Part shown: positions 16,707 through 24,763 of the stretch, in pieces
Numbering within the stretch: the stretch's first letter is position 1
How the letters are laid out: every line of letters begins with the position of its first letter
DNA from: Nannocystis exedens
GTDB taxonomy: Bacteria > Myxococcota_A > Polyangia > Polyangiales > Polyangiaceae
Assembly: GCA_945861885.1 (NCBI GenBank)
Contig: CAMAVR010000031.1
Coordinates: forward strand, 1 to 40,001
Direction: 5' to 3'
Length of the DNA stretch: 40,001 nucleotides
Translations under genes and position numbers: made by a program
The notes under the pieces: generated by a model
What the model saw: only the letters and a program-made list of their open reading frames with translations
Database searches by the model: none
Told to the model about the DNA's origin: nothing

Positions 16707-17736
16707 GCTGCGTTTGAAACGCGGCGACGAGCTGCTCGACCGCGGTGTACGGGTCAACTTCACGACGGTACACGCGCTCGAGCGCTTGCTCAATTTGCCC
16801 ATGCAGTGTGCTCACTGCGGAATCGATGAGCGCTTCGCGTAGCTCGGCCCGCACTTCTTCTGCGAGGCGATCATGCGTTCGCGTTCGCCCCGATTCGCTC
16901 GCACTAAGCCATTCGCGATGGCGCTCACACGCGGCGACCAATTGGGCGACCCCCTCGTTGCGCGTCGCTACGCACTTCACGATGGGCGGCGTCCACTTCG
17001 TGTCGTCGCCGGCGTCACCGTCACTCTTTTCTGGCATGGCGTCGCGCGATGTGTGCGTTTTGTGGCCGTGCACTTTTGACACGGCTAGCATCGACTCGCT
17101 GCCTAGCGCGATCATCAGCTCTAAATCGCGCACCGTCCCGTCGGCGCCGTCTCGGTCGGCTTTGTTTACGGCGAAAACGTCGGCGCACTCTAAAATTCCG
17201 GCTTTAATTGCCTGTATTTCATCGCCCATGCCTGGCGCCATAACGACCAATGTTGTGTGCGCCGTTTTCGTGATCTCGAGCTCGTCTTGCCCGACACCGA
17301 CCGTCTCGACGATGATGATGTCGAACCCGAATGCATCGAGTGCGCGCACCATGTCGCGCGCCGATTGCGAAAGGCCGCCTAAATGGCCACGCGTTGCGAC
17401 CGACCTGATAAACACGCCGGCATCGCCGCTGTGACGCTGCATGCGGATGCGATCGCCTAAAATCGCGCCCCCCGAGAATGGACTCGTTGGATCAACCGCG
17501 ATGACCCCCACGGTTTTCCCGGCAGCTCGAAATACGGCGATCAGTCGATCGACAAGCGTGCTCTTCCCTGCCCCTGGGTTCCCTGTAACGCCGATCACGA
17601 ATGCGTGACCGGTGGCTGGGAAGAGCGTTTTTAGCATCGATCGATAGCCGTCGGTGCGGTCGTCAATCAGGCGAAGCGCGCGCGCGAGCGAGGCGATATT
17701 TTTTGATAGGACACCGTTGGCAACTGCGGAGAGCAT
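16693..17736 (-). CDS. meaB: MeaB/ArgK-type G3E GTPase (methylmalonyl-CoA mutase chaperone)
   Basis: This GTPase protects and reloads adenosylcobalamin-dependent acyl-CoA mutases such as methylmalonyl-CoA mutase. It has 347 residues. The P-loop is GVTGNPGAGKST at 49-60, followed by VIAVDPTSPFSGGAILGDRIRM, the switch and Walker-B region FDIIIVETVGVGQDE, and the guanine-specificity motif VNKAD. The C-terminal ~60 residues are the helical dimerisation arm. The ATG at 17736 was chosen because it matches the family start and removes an overlap with queG; a TTG at 17817 would add 27 atypical residues. No mutase gene is nearby, so the partner is encoded elsewhere. An insertion rich in charged residues (HKTHTSRDAMPEKSDGDAGD) follows the NKAD region. 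Confidence 0.92.
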   Translation of the reverse strand: MLSAVANGVLSKNIASLARALRLIDDRTDGYRSMLKTLFPATGHAFVIGVTGNPGAGKSTLVDRLIAVFRAAGKTVGVIAVDPTSPFSGGAILGDRIRMQRHSGDAGVFIRSVATRGHLGGLSQSARDMVRALDAFGFDIIIVETVGVGQDELEITKTAHTTLVVMAPGMGDEIQAIKAGILECADVFAVNKADRDGADGTVRDLELMIALGSESMLAVSKVHGHKTHTSRDAMPEKSDGDAGDDTKWTPPIVKCVATRNEGVAQLVAACERHREWLSASESGRTRTHDRLAEEVRAELREALIDSAVSTLHGQIEQALERVYRREVDPYTAVEQLVAAFQTQLNQA

Positions 17737-17773
17737 TGCCGGCGACTCTACCAAACGAGGCCCTTCGTCGCAC

Positions 17774-18865
17774 TCATGTCCGCAATTTTGATTCGCCTGT
17801 GGTGCGGTCGTAACCAATGCCCGTATTGTCGGCGACGATTTTCGCGTTGCGCACGAGGCCGGCGTGCGTGGCGCGTCTGAGCGAGCTCCCTTGCGACAGC
17901 TCGTCCCACGCGCTTTCCGTTAGATTTGTTAGCGCCTCGATGGTTGTATTTTCCCAGCGCGGTAGCGGGCGATACGGCTCAATCGTTGAAGCGATTTCGC
18001 GCGGGCGCGATGACGCGTTGAATGGGCAGACGGTCTGGCAATCGTCGCAGCCGAACAGGTGATCGCCAATTTGCGTTCGAAGCGGCTCTGCTATTTCACC
18101 GCGATGCTCAATCGTGAGGTACGAGATGCACTTGCGCGCATCGAGCACAAATGGCTCAGGGAAGGCGCTTGTTGGGCAGGCATCGAGGCATCGCGTGCAC
18201 GCCCCGCATCTCTCACGCATCGGTAAATCGGCTTCGATCGACACGGTTGTGACTATTTCGCCGAGGAGCACGAACGACCCTTGCCCGGGAACGATGAGCA
18301 TCCCGTTCTTGCCGACAAAACCGAGGCCGGCGCGCGCGGCCCATGCTCTTTCTAAAATCGGCGCGTCGTCGCAAAGCACGCGCGTTTTCGTTCCGCATCC
18401 GGCAGTCGATTCGACAAAAGCAGCCAATTTTCGCAGCTTTTTCTTCAAAAAACCGTGATAATTGCGCCCTCGCGCATACCTGGCGATACGTTTGGCCAGC
18501 GGCGAATCGGCCGCTTCTTCGCTTTTTGAGCGCTGGTAGCGCTCGGCGATGCAGATAACAGTTTTCGCGTTTTCGAGGATATTTGGGGTGTCGACGCGGC
18601 GCCGAACATCGCCATATTTTGCGAGCCAGGCCATTTCGCCTTGGTAGCCGGCGCCGATAAAGTCGCGATAATGCTCAAAATCAGCTTCAAGCGGCAGGTC
18701 GCCTCGGGCAAAACCGATCGAGTCAAAACCTAGCGTTTTGGCGAATGCGCGGACGGCGGCGGCTGTGACGCCTGGAGCATGGGTGGTAGCGCGATCGGTG
18801 GTGGCGCGATCGACTGGCGCCTCGTACAGTCTGCTCTCGGTGACCGCCTCTCGATGCGAACCCAC
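17774..18865 (-). CDS. queG: Epoxyqueuosine reductase QueG
   Basis: This cobalamin- and iron-sulfur-dependent enzyme carries out the last step of queuosine synthesis on tRNA. The body matches the family: GFDSIGFAR near the start, GEMAWLAKY, RYARGRNYH, and DDAPILERAWAARAGLGFVGKNG. Two ferredoxin-type clusters follow, CGACTRCLDACP and CDDCQTVCPFN, then the SAWDELSQGSSLRRA end. The start is uncertain: there is no in-frame ATG near the family start. The GTG at 18865 is the nearest standard alternative and gives 363 residues, the first ~28 of which are not typical. Any start here overlaps the divergent methyltransferase gene by a few dozen bases. meaB follows downstream on the same strand. Confidence 0.88.
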   Translation of the reverse strand: MGSHREAVTESRLYEAPVDRATTDRATTHAPGVTAAAVRAFAKTLGFDSIGFARGDLPLEADFEHYRDFIGAGYQGEMAWLAKYGDVRRRVDTPNILENAKTVICIAERYQRSKSEEAADSPLAKRIARYARGRNYHGFLKKKLRKLAAFVESTAGCGTKTRVLCDDAPILERAWAARAGLGFVGKNGMLIVPGQGSFVLLGEIVTTVSIEADLPMRERCGACTRCLDACPTSAFPEPFVLDARKCISYLTIEHRGEIAEPLRTQIGDHLFGCDDCQTVCPFNASSRPREIASTIEPYRPLPRWENTTIEALTNLTESAWDELSQGSSLRRATHAGLVRNAKIVADNTGIGYDRTTGESKLRT

Positions 18866-19514
18866 AACCTTATTTGACGGGGAGCTTGCCGTTCGGCAAC
18901 TGCCAAAAGGCGAATACCGCACGAATGTCGATGCGGTACTCCTGGCCCGTTTTGCCGCCGAGGGGAAAAAGGCGCGGCGCGGTGCGCGAACGTACGACCT
19001 CGGTGCAGGCGTCGGGGCGGTCGGACTGAGCTTAATGCACCTCGGGGCGATAGGTGACGCGACGTTCGTTGAAATCGATGCCGCAGCCGCGGCGTTGGCC
19101 GCCCAGAACGCCGCTGAAAACGGCTGGGAAGCCCGCATTGAAGTCCTCTGCGACAACGTCGCAAACGTCGCTAAAAGCCGCGCTGGCGACGCCGCGTTGG
19201 TCGTCTGCAATCCCCCCTACTATGTGCCCGGGAGCGGGCGCACACCGATTGCAGCGGGGCGACGAGCCGCGCGCTTCGGAGAAGTCGAACTGTTCGTCGA
19301 CGCCGCAGCGCGGCTGTTAGGGCGAAACGGGCGCGCATGTTTCGTCTACCCGGCGCGCGATTTGGAGCGCATTTTTACGGCATTTCGTGACGCATCGCTC
19401 GAACCGAAGCGCCTTCAATTGGTGCACGGTCGCAAAGACGCCCCGGCGCGAGTCGCGCTGATCGAAGCGATGGTCGGCAAGCGAGGCGGCCTAGTAGTAA
19501 TGCCGCCAGCATAA
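18840..19514 (+). CDS. TrmN6-like tRNA/DNA adenine-N6 methyltransferase
   Basis: This class I SAM-dependent methyltransferase has 224 residues from the GTG at 18840. The YfiC/TrmN6 layout is visible: LFDGELAVRQLPKGEYRTNV before the domain, SAM motif I YDLGAGVGAVGL (about 52-63), the acidic VEID at the end of strand 2, and the catalytic NPPYY at 124-128, typical of N6-adenine methyltransferases. In E. coli TrmN6 methylates A37 of tRNA1(Val). The C-terminal part has RLQLVHGRKDAPARVALIEA, also typical. The frame is open to 18738, but those extra residues are the antisense of queG and lack methyltransferase character. No ATG lies near the domain start. The gene is divergent from queG with overlapping 5' ends. 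Confidence 0.82.
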   Translation: MTASRCEPTTLFDGELAVRQLPKGEYRTNVDAVLLARFAAEGKKARRGARTYDLGAGVGAVGLSLMHLGAIGDATFVEIDAAAAALAAQNAAENGWEARIEVLCDNVANVAKSRAGDAALVVCNPPYYVPGSGRTPIAAGRRAARFGEVELFVDAAARLLGRNGRACFVYPARDLERIFTAFRDASLEPKRLQLVHGRKDAPARVALIEAMVGKRGGLVVMPPA

Positions 19515-19681
19515 CCCTTCTCCCTGCGGGAGAAGGAAAGCGCGACGTCAGTCGCGCGAGGTTGAGGGCTCGCGCGGCTTAACCGCAATCGCATAGACCT
19601 CCCCCTACCGCGCATACCCCCCAACCCCTCACCCTCGCGTGACTTCGTCACGCTTTCCCTCTCCCGCGTCGCGGGAGAGGT
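19515..19681. repeat. Palindromic intergenic element of four hairpins (REP/MITE-like)
   Basis: Four short hairpins are arranged symmetrically: 19516-19536 (ccttctccc/gggagaagg), 19541-19556 (cgcgac/gtcgcg), 19638-19652 (cgtgac/gtcacg) and 19658-19680 (cctctcccgc/gcgggagagg). The outer half, including gaaagcg on the left and cgctttc on the right, is an imperfect inverted repeat of the other end, so the whole ~165 bases can fold back on itself. It fills the gap between two convergent genes. Similar ctctcccgc...gcgggagag elements are widespread repeats in proteobacterial genomes. No transposase is encoded, so if mobile it would depend on one elsewhere. Confidence 0.85.
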
Positions 19682-19687
19682 GAACGG

Positions 19688-20329
19688 TCAGCGCAGTGCC
19701 CGCAGATAGGCTAGGACGTTTGCTGCATCGCGGTCAGTGATTGGGTGGGGCGGCATTAGGCCGCGGCCGGTGCGAACGCTGTTCGCGAATTCTGTCGCGC
19801 GAAAGAGCTGCGCTCGATCGACCAGATTGACGCCGACTAGGCCGCCGGCATCTGCGCCGTGGCAAACGGCACAATTCGCGGCGAAATAGCCCTTTCCTAG
19901 GGCCGCATTGCCGCCTGCGAGCGGTCCGTCTTTCGTCGGTTCGATCGCTTTTCGCGCTTCGTTTGCGTCGGACGATTTTGGCCGCCATGGGCCGCTCTGC
20001 GGGCCGTAGCGGTCTGACAAATAGCGCGCGAGCTTTTCGCTGTCTGGACCGATGAGCGACCCCCACGTTGCCATTTTCGCCACAACTTTGGACCACTGGG
20101 CGCTGGTTAAGCGCTGCTGCTCGATGATTTCGCGGGAGTGACAGCTGAGGCAGTGATTCGTCACCATGAGCTCACCGGTGGCCGCGTCAACCGGTGGCGG
20201 TGCGGCGGGCGCGGCATCGAGTGCAGGCTGCGACGCATCGATTGATACCGGCGTGCTTTGCGGCGCCGTTTTTTCGCGGCAACCTGCGACAAGAATCACC
20301 GCTCCGACAAATGCCAACGCCGCTCGCAT
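19688..20329 (-). CDS. Di-heme c-type cytochrome lipoprotein (SorB-like)
   Basis: This is an exported electron carrier of 213 residues. The N-terminus MRAALAFVGAVILVAGC is a lipoprotein signal with lipobox VAGC, followed by an Ala/Pro linker. Two heme-binding motifs are present: C60-LS-C63-H64 in a first cytochrome domain and C153-AV-C156-H157 in a second, with GRGLMPPHP providing a likely methionine ligand. The gene's ATG overlaps the stop of the molybdenum oxidoreductase gene in a TGATG arrangement, which points to coupled translation and favours the start at 20329 over the ATG at 20344. It therefore probably accepts electrons from that enzyme, as the SorB cytochrome does from SorA sulfite dehydrogenase. 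Confidence 0.85.
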   Translation of the reverse strand: MRAALAFVGAVILVAGCREKTAPQSTPVSIDASQPALDAAPAAPPPVDAATGELMVTNHCLSCHSREIIEQQRLTSAQWSKVVAKMATWGSLIGPDSEKLARYLSDRYGPQSGPWRPKSSDANEARKAIEPTKDGPLAGGNAALGKGYFAANCAVCHGADAGGLVGVNLVDRAQLFRATEFANSVRTGRGLMPPHPITDRDAANVLAYLRALR

Positions 20330-21450
20330 CAAACCACTTGCCATTGAACGCGATGCCACGCGTTCCAAAAATAGCCGCTTGGATTCCAAATCGCGTTCTC
20401 CGGCTGCATGTTCCCTTTTTTGTCTCTGGCGCGGGCGATCGCGGTCGCTTCTCCGCGCTGCTTCTGAACAAAGCGGTAACGAAACACTTGCCAAAGGCCA
20501 ATACCGCCTGCCCCTTCAAGCGTCGCGCGGTGCCATGTTGCGCCGTTGTCGGTCGACACTTCAACGAACTCGATCGCCGCGTCTCCTGAGAGCGCGACCC
20601 CTACGACCTCTTGCGGCCCCGCGGCGATTTGCGCGCCGTCGAGCGGGCGACCGATGACCGATTTTACCGGGAACGTCGTGACGGAACGCATCCCCTCGGG
20701 CGGAACCGGTGTGCCCGGAATGGCTTGTTTTATCGGTATTTTGTACGCCGTTTGCATATAAAAACCGCTCGCCTCTTCGGCTTCGAGCTGCACCGATGTA
20801 AGCCACTTGACCCAGTGATCTCCGGCCCACCCCGGCACGACCACTCGCAATGGGCCGCCGTGAGCATGTGTCAGCGGCTCACCGTTCATCCGGTACGCGA
20901 TGAGCGTTTCCGGATGGAGTGCGCGCTCGATCGGAATGCTGCGCTGATATTCTGGCACCGTCGGCTTTGGCGGGCGATCGGCCCCTTTTAGCCAGACGTG
21001 GCGCGCTTCGCTTTTTGCACCGGCGAGCGCAATCACATCTTTGAGGCGAACGCCCGTCCATGTCGCCTGCCCCATCCCCCCGTGATCCCACTGGATGCCT
21101 GGGACGCGCGGCGTGATCAGCCCGCGGCCGTTGCCGGCGCACTGGAGCGCGGCGGTTTGCGTCACTTCAGGGAGATGGCGAAGATCATCGACCGACAGCT
21201 CGACTTTTTTTTTCACCAAGCCGTGGACAGTGACGGTTCGCGATCGATCGTACGACGGCGGCCCGAAATGACTCCGAACGAAAAAAACAGGGGTTGGCGT
21301 AATGAGCCGATCAAAATAGCTAATAGGTGTCGCAAGTTGCTGCGGCGAGGCGCCATAGCGGAGTAGCTCAGCGGCTGAAAATGCGGGCCTCCCAAGCGCA
21401 GTCGCGAATGCCGCACCAGCAACCTGTAAAAAAGCGCGTCGCTGAAGCAT
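20329..21450 (-). CDS. Sulfite oxidase-family molybdenum enzyme (SorA-like), Tat-exported
   Basis: This is a molybdopterin-dependent oxidoreductase of the sulfite-oxidase family, acting in the periplasm. The 373 residues start MLQRRAFLQVAGAAFATALG, a twin-arginine signal. The molybdenum-binding domain carries ALQCAGNGRG, in which Cys104 should ligate Mo, and motifs such as HGGPLRVVVPGWAGDHWVKW. The C-terminal Mo-co dimerisation domain (residues ~250-370) contains FVEVSTDNGATWHRA and WNAWHRVQW, typical of true sulfite oxidases rather than MsrP/YedY. The ATG at 21450 places the RR motif at the N-terminus; an earlier start at 21486 adds twelve residues. It lies just behind the trmD operon and is translationally coupled to the di-heme cytochrome. 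Sulfite as substrate is inferred from the family. Confidence 0.88.
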   Translation of the reverse strand: MLQRRAFLQVAGAAFATALGRPAFSAAELLRYGASPQQLATPISYFDRLITPTPVFFVRSHFGPPSYDRSRTVTVHGLVKKKVELSVDDLRHLPEVTQTAALQCAGNGRGLITPRVPGIQWDHGGMGQATWTGVRLKDVIALAGAKSEARHVWLKGADRPPKPTVPEYQRSIPIERALHPETLIAYRMNGEPLTHAHGGPLRVVVPGWAGDHWVKWLTSVQLEAEEASGFYMQTAYKIPIKQAIPGTPVPPEGMRSVTTFPVKSVIGRPLDGAQIAAGPQEVVGVALSGDAAIEFVEVSTDNGATWHRATLEGAGGIGLWQVFRYRFVQKQRGEATAIARARDKKGNMQPENAIWNPSGYFWNAWHRVQWQVV

Positions 21451-21493
21451 TGGGCGCAATAAACGGCGGATGCCGCCACAAGTCAAATGGCCG

Positions 21494-22051
21494 TTACGGA
21501 GTAATTAGACGATCGAGCATGATCGCGGCGGCGGCTCGCACACTTAGGTGATTGAAATCACTACCCACGATGCGAATCGGCGGGAGCGCTGCGGTTGCCG
21601 ATTCAATGACAGACTTTGCTAAGCCCCAACCGGTGCCGAAAATCAGAAGCACCGGCGGCCCGCTTTGCGAGAGCACTTCTCTGGCCTGTTCGAACGAGAT
21701 CGGCGTCGCCACATCTCGCGCTGCGGTGACCCATGTTTCTACTGGGCCGCCTTCGCCAAAACGATCGATAGCCTCTTCGAGTGTGCTGACGATGCGCACG
21801 AGTTCGAGCGCTCTCTTTCGGTCGGGGATGCGGCGCGCACCGCTGCCTGTCGTCCAGTGTTCGCAGATGCGATTCACGAGTGCGCGCTGCGCCTCAATCG
21901 GATGCACGATGAAGTAGTCGCTGCAGCCAAACGTGCGAGCGCTCCGCGCGATATCGTGAATGTCTAGGTTGGTGACTGCCGTGGTGACAATATCGCCTTG
22001 CGCGTCGACGATCGGATAGTGGACGAGCGCAACGGCGAGCTTACGCTTCAT
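21494..22051 (-). CDS. SPOUT-type RNA methyltransferase found next to trmD
   Basis: This 185-residue protein belongs to the small SAM-dependent RNA methyltransferase family often encoded beside trmD in deltaproteobacteria and relatives. The start MKRKLAVALVHYPIVDAQGD, the block TTAVTNLDIHDIARSARTFG and the C-terminal PPVLLIFGTGWGLA plus FNHLSVRAAAAIMLDRL are typical of a SPOUT knot domain binding SAM. Its ATG overlaps the trmD stop by four bases (ATGA), so the two are translationally coupled; this settles the start against a much longer open frame. The RNA target is unknown. Confidence 0.88.
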   Translation of the reverse strand: MKRKLAVALVHYPIVDAQGDIVTTAVTNLDIHDIARSARTFGCSDYFIVHPIEAQRALVNRICEHWTTGSGARRIPDRKRALELVRIVSTLEEAIDRFGEGGPVETWVTAARDVATPISFEQAREVLSQSGPPVLLIFGTGWGLAKSVIESATAALPPIRIVGSDFNHLSVRAAAAIMLDRLITP

Positions 22052-22782
22052 TTGCGCTTGCTCGAATTCCCTGACATTTCGGCCAAATGTTCGCTTTTTA
22101 TGAGGTCGGGCCTTCGCTCGGCGGTGCGGCGCATCGACTCGCTTCGACGCCACTTTTCGATCGCTCCGTGATGCCCGCTCGCTAACACTTCGGGGACGGC
22201 GCGACCGCGAAAGTCGGCCGGGCGCGTGTACTGCGGGTACTCGAGTAGCCCTTCTGTTTCCGGGCTGTGCGACTCTTCGCGCGTCGAATCTTCGTTGCCG
22301 AGCACGCCTGGCAAAAATCGAACGCACGATTCGATGACGGCCATCGCCGCGACTTCGCCGCCTGTCATGACGAAATCGCCGAGCGAAATTTCTTCGTCGA
22401 CGAACTCACGAACGCGCTCGTCGAACCCTTCGTATCGCCCGCAAATGAGCATGAGCGCTGGCATTGCCGCGAGATCTTTGACGCGCGATTGACGAAGCGG
22501 CGCCCCTTGCGGTGTCATAAGAATGCGCCGTGCTTTTATGCCTTCGGGCGCGTCCGCGTCGAACGATTCCATCGCATCGACGAGCACATCGACGCGCATG
22601 ACCATGCCGCTGCCGCCGCCGTATGGCGTGTCGTCAACGCTCCGATGTTTGCCAATTCCGTAGTCGCGCGGACTCTTGGCTCGCACGGCGAGCGCGCCAT
22701 TGGTGCATGCGCGTCCAACGAAACTCGTTTTCAAAAACGGCTCAAAAAGCTCGGGAAATAGCGTTAAAAGATCGATTCGCAC
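22048..22782 (-). CDS. trmD: tRNA (guanine37-N1)-methyltransferase TrmD
   Basis: This SPOUT enzyme makes m1G37 in tRNAs that read CNN codons and so prevents frameshifting. The GTG-started 244-residue protein begins MRIDLLTLFPELFEPFLKTS, typical of TrmD. It contains DDTPYGGGSGMVMR, the knot region LICGRYEGFDERVREFVDEE, ISLGDFVMTGGEVAAM, and RFLPGVLGNEDSTREESHS followed by LLEYPQYTRP. All are standard SAM- and tRNA-binding elements. It sits in the conserved order rpsP-khpA-rimM-trmD. The usual rplS gene is not found downstream; a second SPOUT methyltransferase follows instead. Confidence 0.97.
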   Translation of the reverse strand: MRIDLLTLFPELFEPFLKTSFVGRACTNGALAVRAKSPRDYGIGKHRSVDDTPYGGGSGMVMRVDVLVDAMESFDADAPEGIKARRILMTPQGAPLRQSRVKDLAAMPALMLICGRYEGFDERVREFVDEEISLGDFVMTGGEVAAMAVIESCVRFLPGVLGNEDSTREESHSPETEGLLEYPQYTRPADFRGRAVPEVLASGHHGAIEKWRRSESMRRTAERRPDLIKSEHLAEMSGNSSKRK

Positions 22783-22797
22783 GGGCTCTCTTGTCGA

Positions 22798-23532
22798 TCA
22801 GCTGCGATCGACCCCTTCGAGAGTCCGTAGCGCGACGACGCCTGTTTTAATATCAACGCTCTCGACGAACGCTTCGACCAGCGGCACTTCAAACAGTTTG
22901 CCGTCGCCTGGCGGGACGATGACGATTGTATCGACACTCGGGTACGAGCAGATATCGTGCACTACTCCGACATCGACGACCGCGCCATCAATTGGGCACG
23001 TCACGCGCGCACCGAGGACATCGCAAACGAAAAATTCGCCCTCTTCGAGCTGAGGGAATTGCGAACGCTTTACGCAGATGAGCGCGCCGCGGAGATCTTC
23101 GGCTCGATCGCGATCGTCAACCGAATAGAGCTTCATGAGAATCGCGGCGTCGGCGCGGCGCGCGCGATCGACCGATACTTCATACTCTTCGCCCGTCGTC
23201 AGCCGCACGAGCACTTCATCGGCCTCTTCGAGCACGCTGCTGTCGCGATTAAATAGCTTTAAACGAAGCTCGCCCTGAATTCCGTGAGGGCGCGAGACTT
23301 CGGCGAGTGGGACCCACCGCTCCGGTGAACCATCTACACTCAGCTTCTGCCGTAAGCGCTCCTCGCGAGGCGGCTTCCTTGCCTTCGCGTCGCGAACAGG
23401 CTTTTCAGCGTGCGGATCGCTCGGTGGCGCGTCAGTACGCACCTTGCGAGCCGGCTTTTTCGGCCGAGCCTCCCGACCCGACGGATCGGGGCTCTTGCTC
23501 CGATTCTTCGACGCATCTCGAGAGGCGGCCAC
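22798..23532 (-). CDS. rimM: 16S rRNA maturation factor RimM with long basic N-terminal extension
   Basis: RimM helps assemble the head of the 30S subunit. The RimM core begins at about residue 73 with VPLAEVSRPHGIQGELRLKLFN. The RimM N domain and PRC barrel follow (FFVCDVLGARV and VVDVGVVHDICSYPSVDTIVI). The first ~72 residues, from a GTG start at 23532, are rich in Lys, Arg, Pro and Ser and probably disordered. No other in-frame start lies closer to the core, so the extension seems real. Many RimM proteins lack such a tail. Its composition suggests rRNA binding. The gene starts five bases after khpA ends and precedes trmD. Confidence 0.95.
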   Translation of the reverse strand: MAASRDASKNRSKSPDPSGREARPKKPARKVRTDAPPSDPHAEKPVRDAKARKPPREERLRQKLSVDGSPERWVPLAEVSRPHGIQGELRLKLFNRDSSVLEEADEVLVRLTTGEEYEVSVDRARRADAAILMKLYSVDDRDRAEDLRGALICVKRSQFPQLEEGEFFVCDVLGARVTCPIDGAVVDVGVVHDICSYPSVDTIVIVPPGDGKLFEVPLVEAFVESVDIKTGVVALRTLEGVDRS

Positions 23533-23537
23533 TTTGA

Positions 23538-23774
23538 TTAGTCCAGAATGTCGAGATGAACCCGTCGACCTAGTTTGACCGACGCGGCCGACAATATTGT
23601 CCGCATCGACTGCGCCGTCCGCCCCTCTTTGCCGATCACTTTTCCGATATCGCTCTGCGCGACGCGCAGCTCGATCACGGTATTGTTGTCGGTTGCAATT
23701 TCAGAGACGACCACCTGATCCGGCTTGTCGACGAGATCGACGGCGATGGTGTGAACCAGTTCTTTCAATCCCAT
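23538..23774 (-). CDS. khpA: KH-domain RNA-binding protein KhpA
   Basis: This small RNA-binding protein of 78 residues has one KH domain. The GxxG loop is in DIGKVIGKEGRTAQSMRTIL, followed by the final strand RRVHLDILD. The family acts with KhpB in RNA metabolism and cell growth in Gram-positives; in proteobacteria it sits between rpsP and rimM, as here. The ATG at 23774 gives the standard N-terminus MGLKELVHTIAVDLVDKPDQ. It is 32 bases downstream of rpsP. Confidence 0.94.
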   Translation of the reverse strand: MGLKELVHTIAVDLVDKPDQVVVSEIATDNNTVIELRVAQSDIGKVIGKEGRTAQSMRTILSAASVKLGRRVHLDILD

Positions 23775-23806
23775 TTGACCCGTAGTGCGTGAGAGCTTGA
23801 CTGGTA

Positions 23807-24070
23807 TTACTGCGCGGCTGCGGCTGATGCGGCGGCGCGCTTGCGGCGAAGAAGATTCGCCACCGTGGCTGACGGCTGAGCGCCAACGCCTTGCCAGTAC
23901 TGGAGACGCGCTTCATCGACTGCGAGTGCGCCCGGATTCTTTGACGGGTCGTACGTGCCGATAAGCTCCAAAAAGCGACCGCCTCGTGGGCAACGTTGAT
24001 CGGCAACGACCACACGGTAAAAAGGCCTCTTTTTTGCGCCCGCGCGGGCAAGTCGGATATGGACAGCCAT
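23807..24070 (-). CDS. rpsP: Ribosomal protein bS16
   Basis: This is a structural protein of the 30S subunit. The 87 residues begin [20 protein letters not shown] and contain [20 protein letters not shown], both diagnostic for bS16. The tail is Ala-rich ([11 protein letters not shown]). An AAGGA sequence seven to eight bases before the ATG is a good ribosome-binding site. It is the first gene of the minus-strand operon rpsP-khpA-rimM-trmD-SPOUT methyltransferase. The ~200 bases upstream must hold the operon promoter, although no clear -35/-10 pair was found. Confidence 0.97.
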   Translation of the reverse strand: MAVHIRLARAGAKKRPFYRVVVADQRCPRGGRFLELIGTYDPSKNPGALAVDEARLQYWQGVGAQPSATVANLLRRKRAAASAAAAQ

Positions 24071-24270
24071 TAGAATTCCTTCTCTTGTTCTCGGTCGAAA
24101 TAGGACGAAACGTCGACCTACTTACATCAAAATTGCAGCAAAGTGAGCTTTTATCGCGTGTGGCAAGCTTTTTTGCCCGGGAACCCCGGTCTTCCTGCCG
24201 TCAACGCGGCCTGCACCCTAGCATTGGTAGGCTCGTTTGCACGCGAATAATATGCCGAACGCGGCCCCGC

Positions 24271-24729
24271 CTACCCGTTAACCGACATGATGCGGGTCAA
24301 CCGGAGCATCGTGCGCATATTGAGAATCGCCCCGTACGCGTGAAACGCCCCTCGGCGCATTTGGCTAAAAATCTGCGCGAGATTGCGGATCCCCTCTTTG
24401 TCGCGCGGCTCGGGAAACGGCAAGCCAAACCGCCGGGTGACCGGCCAATTCGACAGCGCGAGAATCGTATTTGAATCGCCACGCACGGTGACATCGGGGA
24501 CCGACTCAATGCCGTCGAAAATCGTCAAATGACCGAACCGAAATCGAAGCGTCAGGGCCACCTGGGCGTCTTCTGCAACAATCGCAATATCGGCCTTTAA
24601 CGCGTCAAAATCGCTCTTTTTTCCGGGGCTAGCCTCGATATTTGCCTTTACGAGGTCGGCAAGCATAACGGCCAGCCCGTTTTCATCCGCACCCGGGGCC
24701 AATTCAATCACGCCGCGCTTCGAAATCAT
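24271..24729 (-). CDS. Possible SCP2-like lipid-carrier domain protein
   Basis: This is a 152-residue protein without signal peptide or membrane segment. The middle (ALTLRFRFGHLTIFDGIESV, PDVTVRGDSNTILALSN) resembles the SCP2 sterol-carrier fold, where a beta strand pair is followed by the dG...pdvtv pattern and a helix near a hydrophobic pocket. The assignment rests on pattern only and is uncertain. The C-terminus is basic and methionine-rich (AILNMRTMLRLTRIMSV). It starts 34 bases after the M16 protease pair ends on the same strand and could belong to that transcript. Role unknown. Confidence 0.55.
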   Translation of the reverse strand: MISKRGVIELAPGADENGLAVMLADLVKANIEASPGKKSDFDALKADIAIVAEDAQVALTLRFRFGHLTIFDGIESVPDVTVRGDSNTILALSNWPVTRRFGLPFPEPRDKEGIRNLAQIFSQMRRGAFHAYGAILNMRTMLRLTRIMSVNG

Positions 24730-24763
24730 CGTCTTCGCTCCAACTTCATCACTGCGTTATGGC

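Noticed and set aside
13999..19514. Ubiquitin-like, E1-like or E2-like gene next to the RING/IBR-like protein
   Set aside because: The neighbours are nth, a BIG2 lipoprotein, meaB, queG and a methyltransferase; none belongs to a conjugation pathway.
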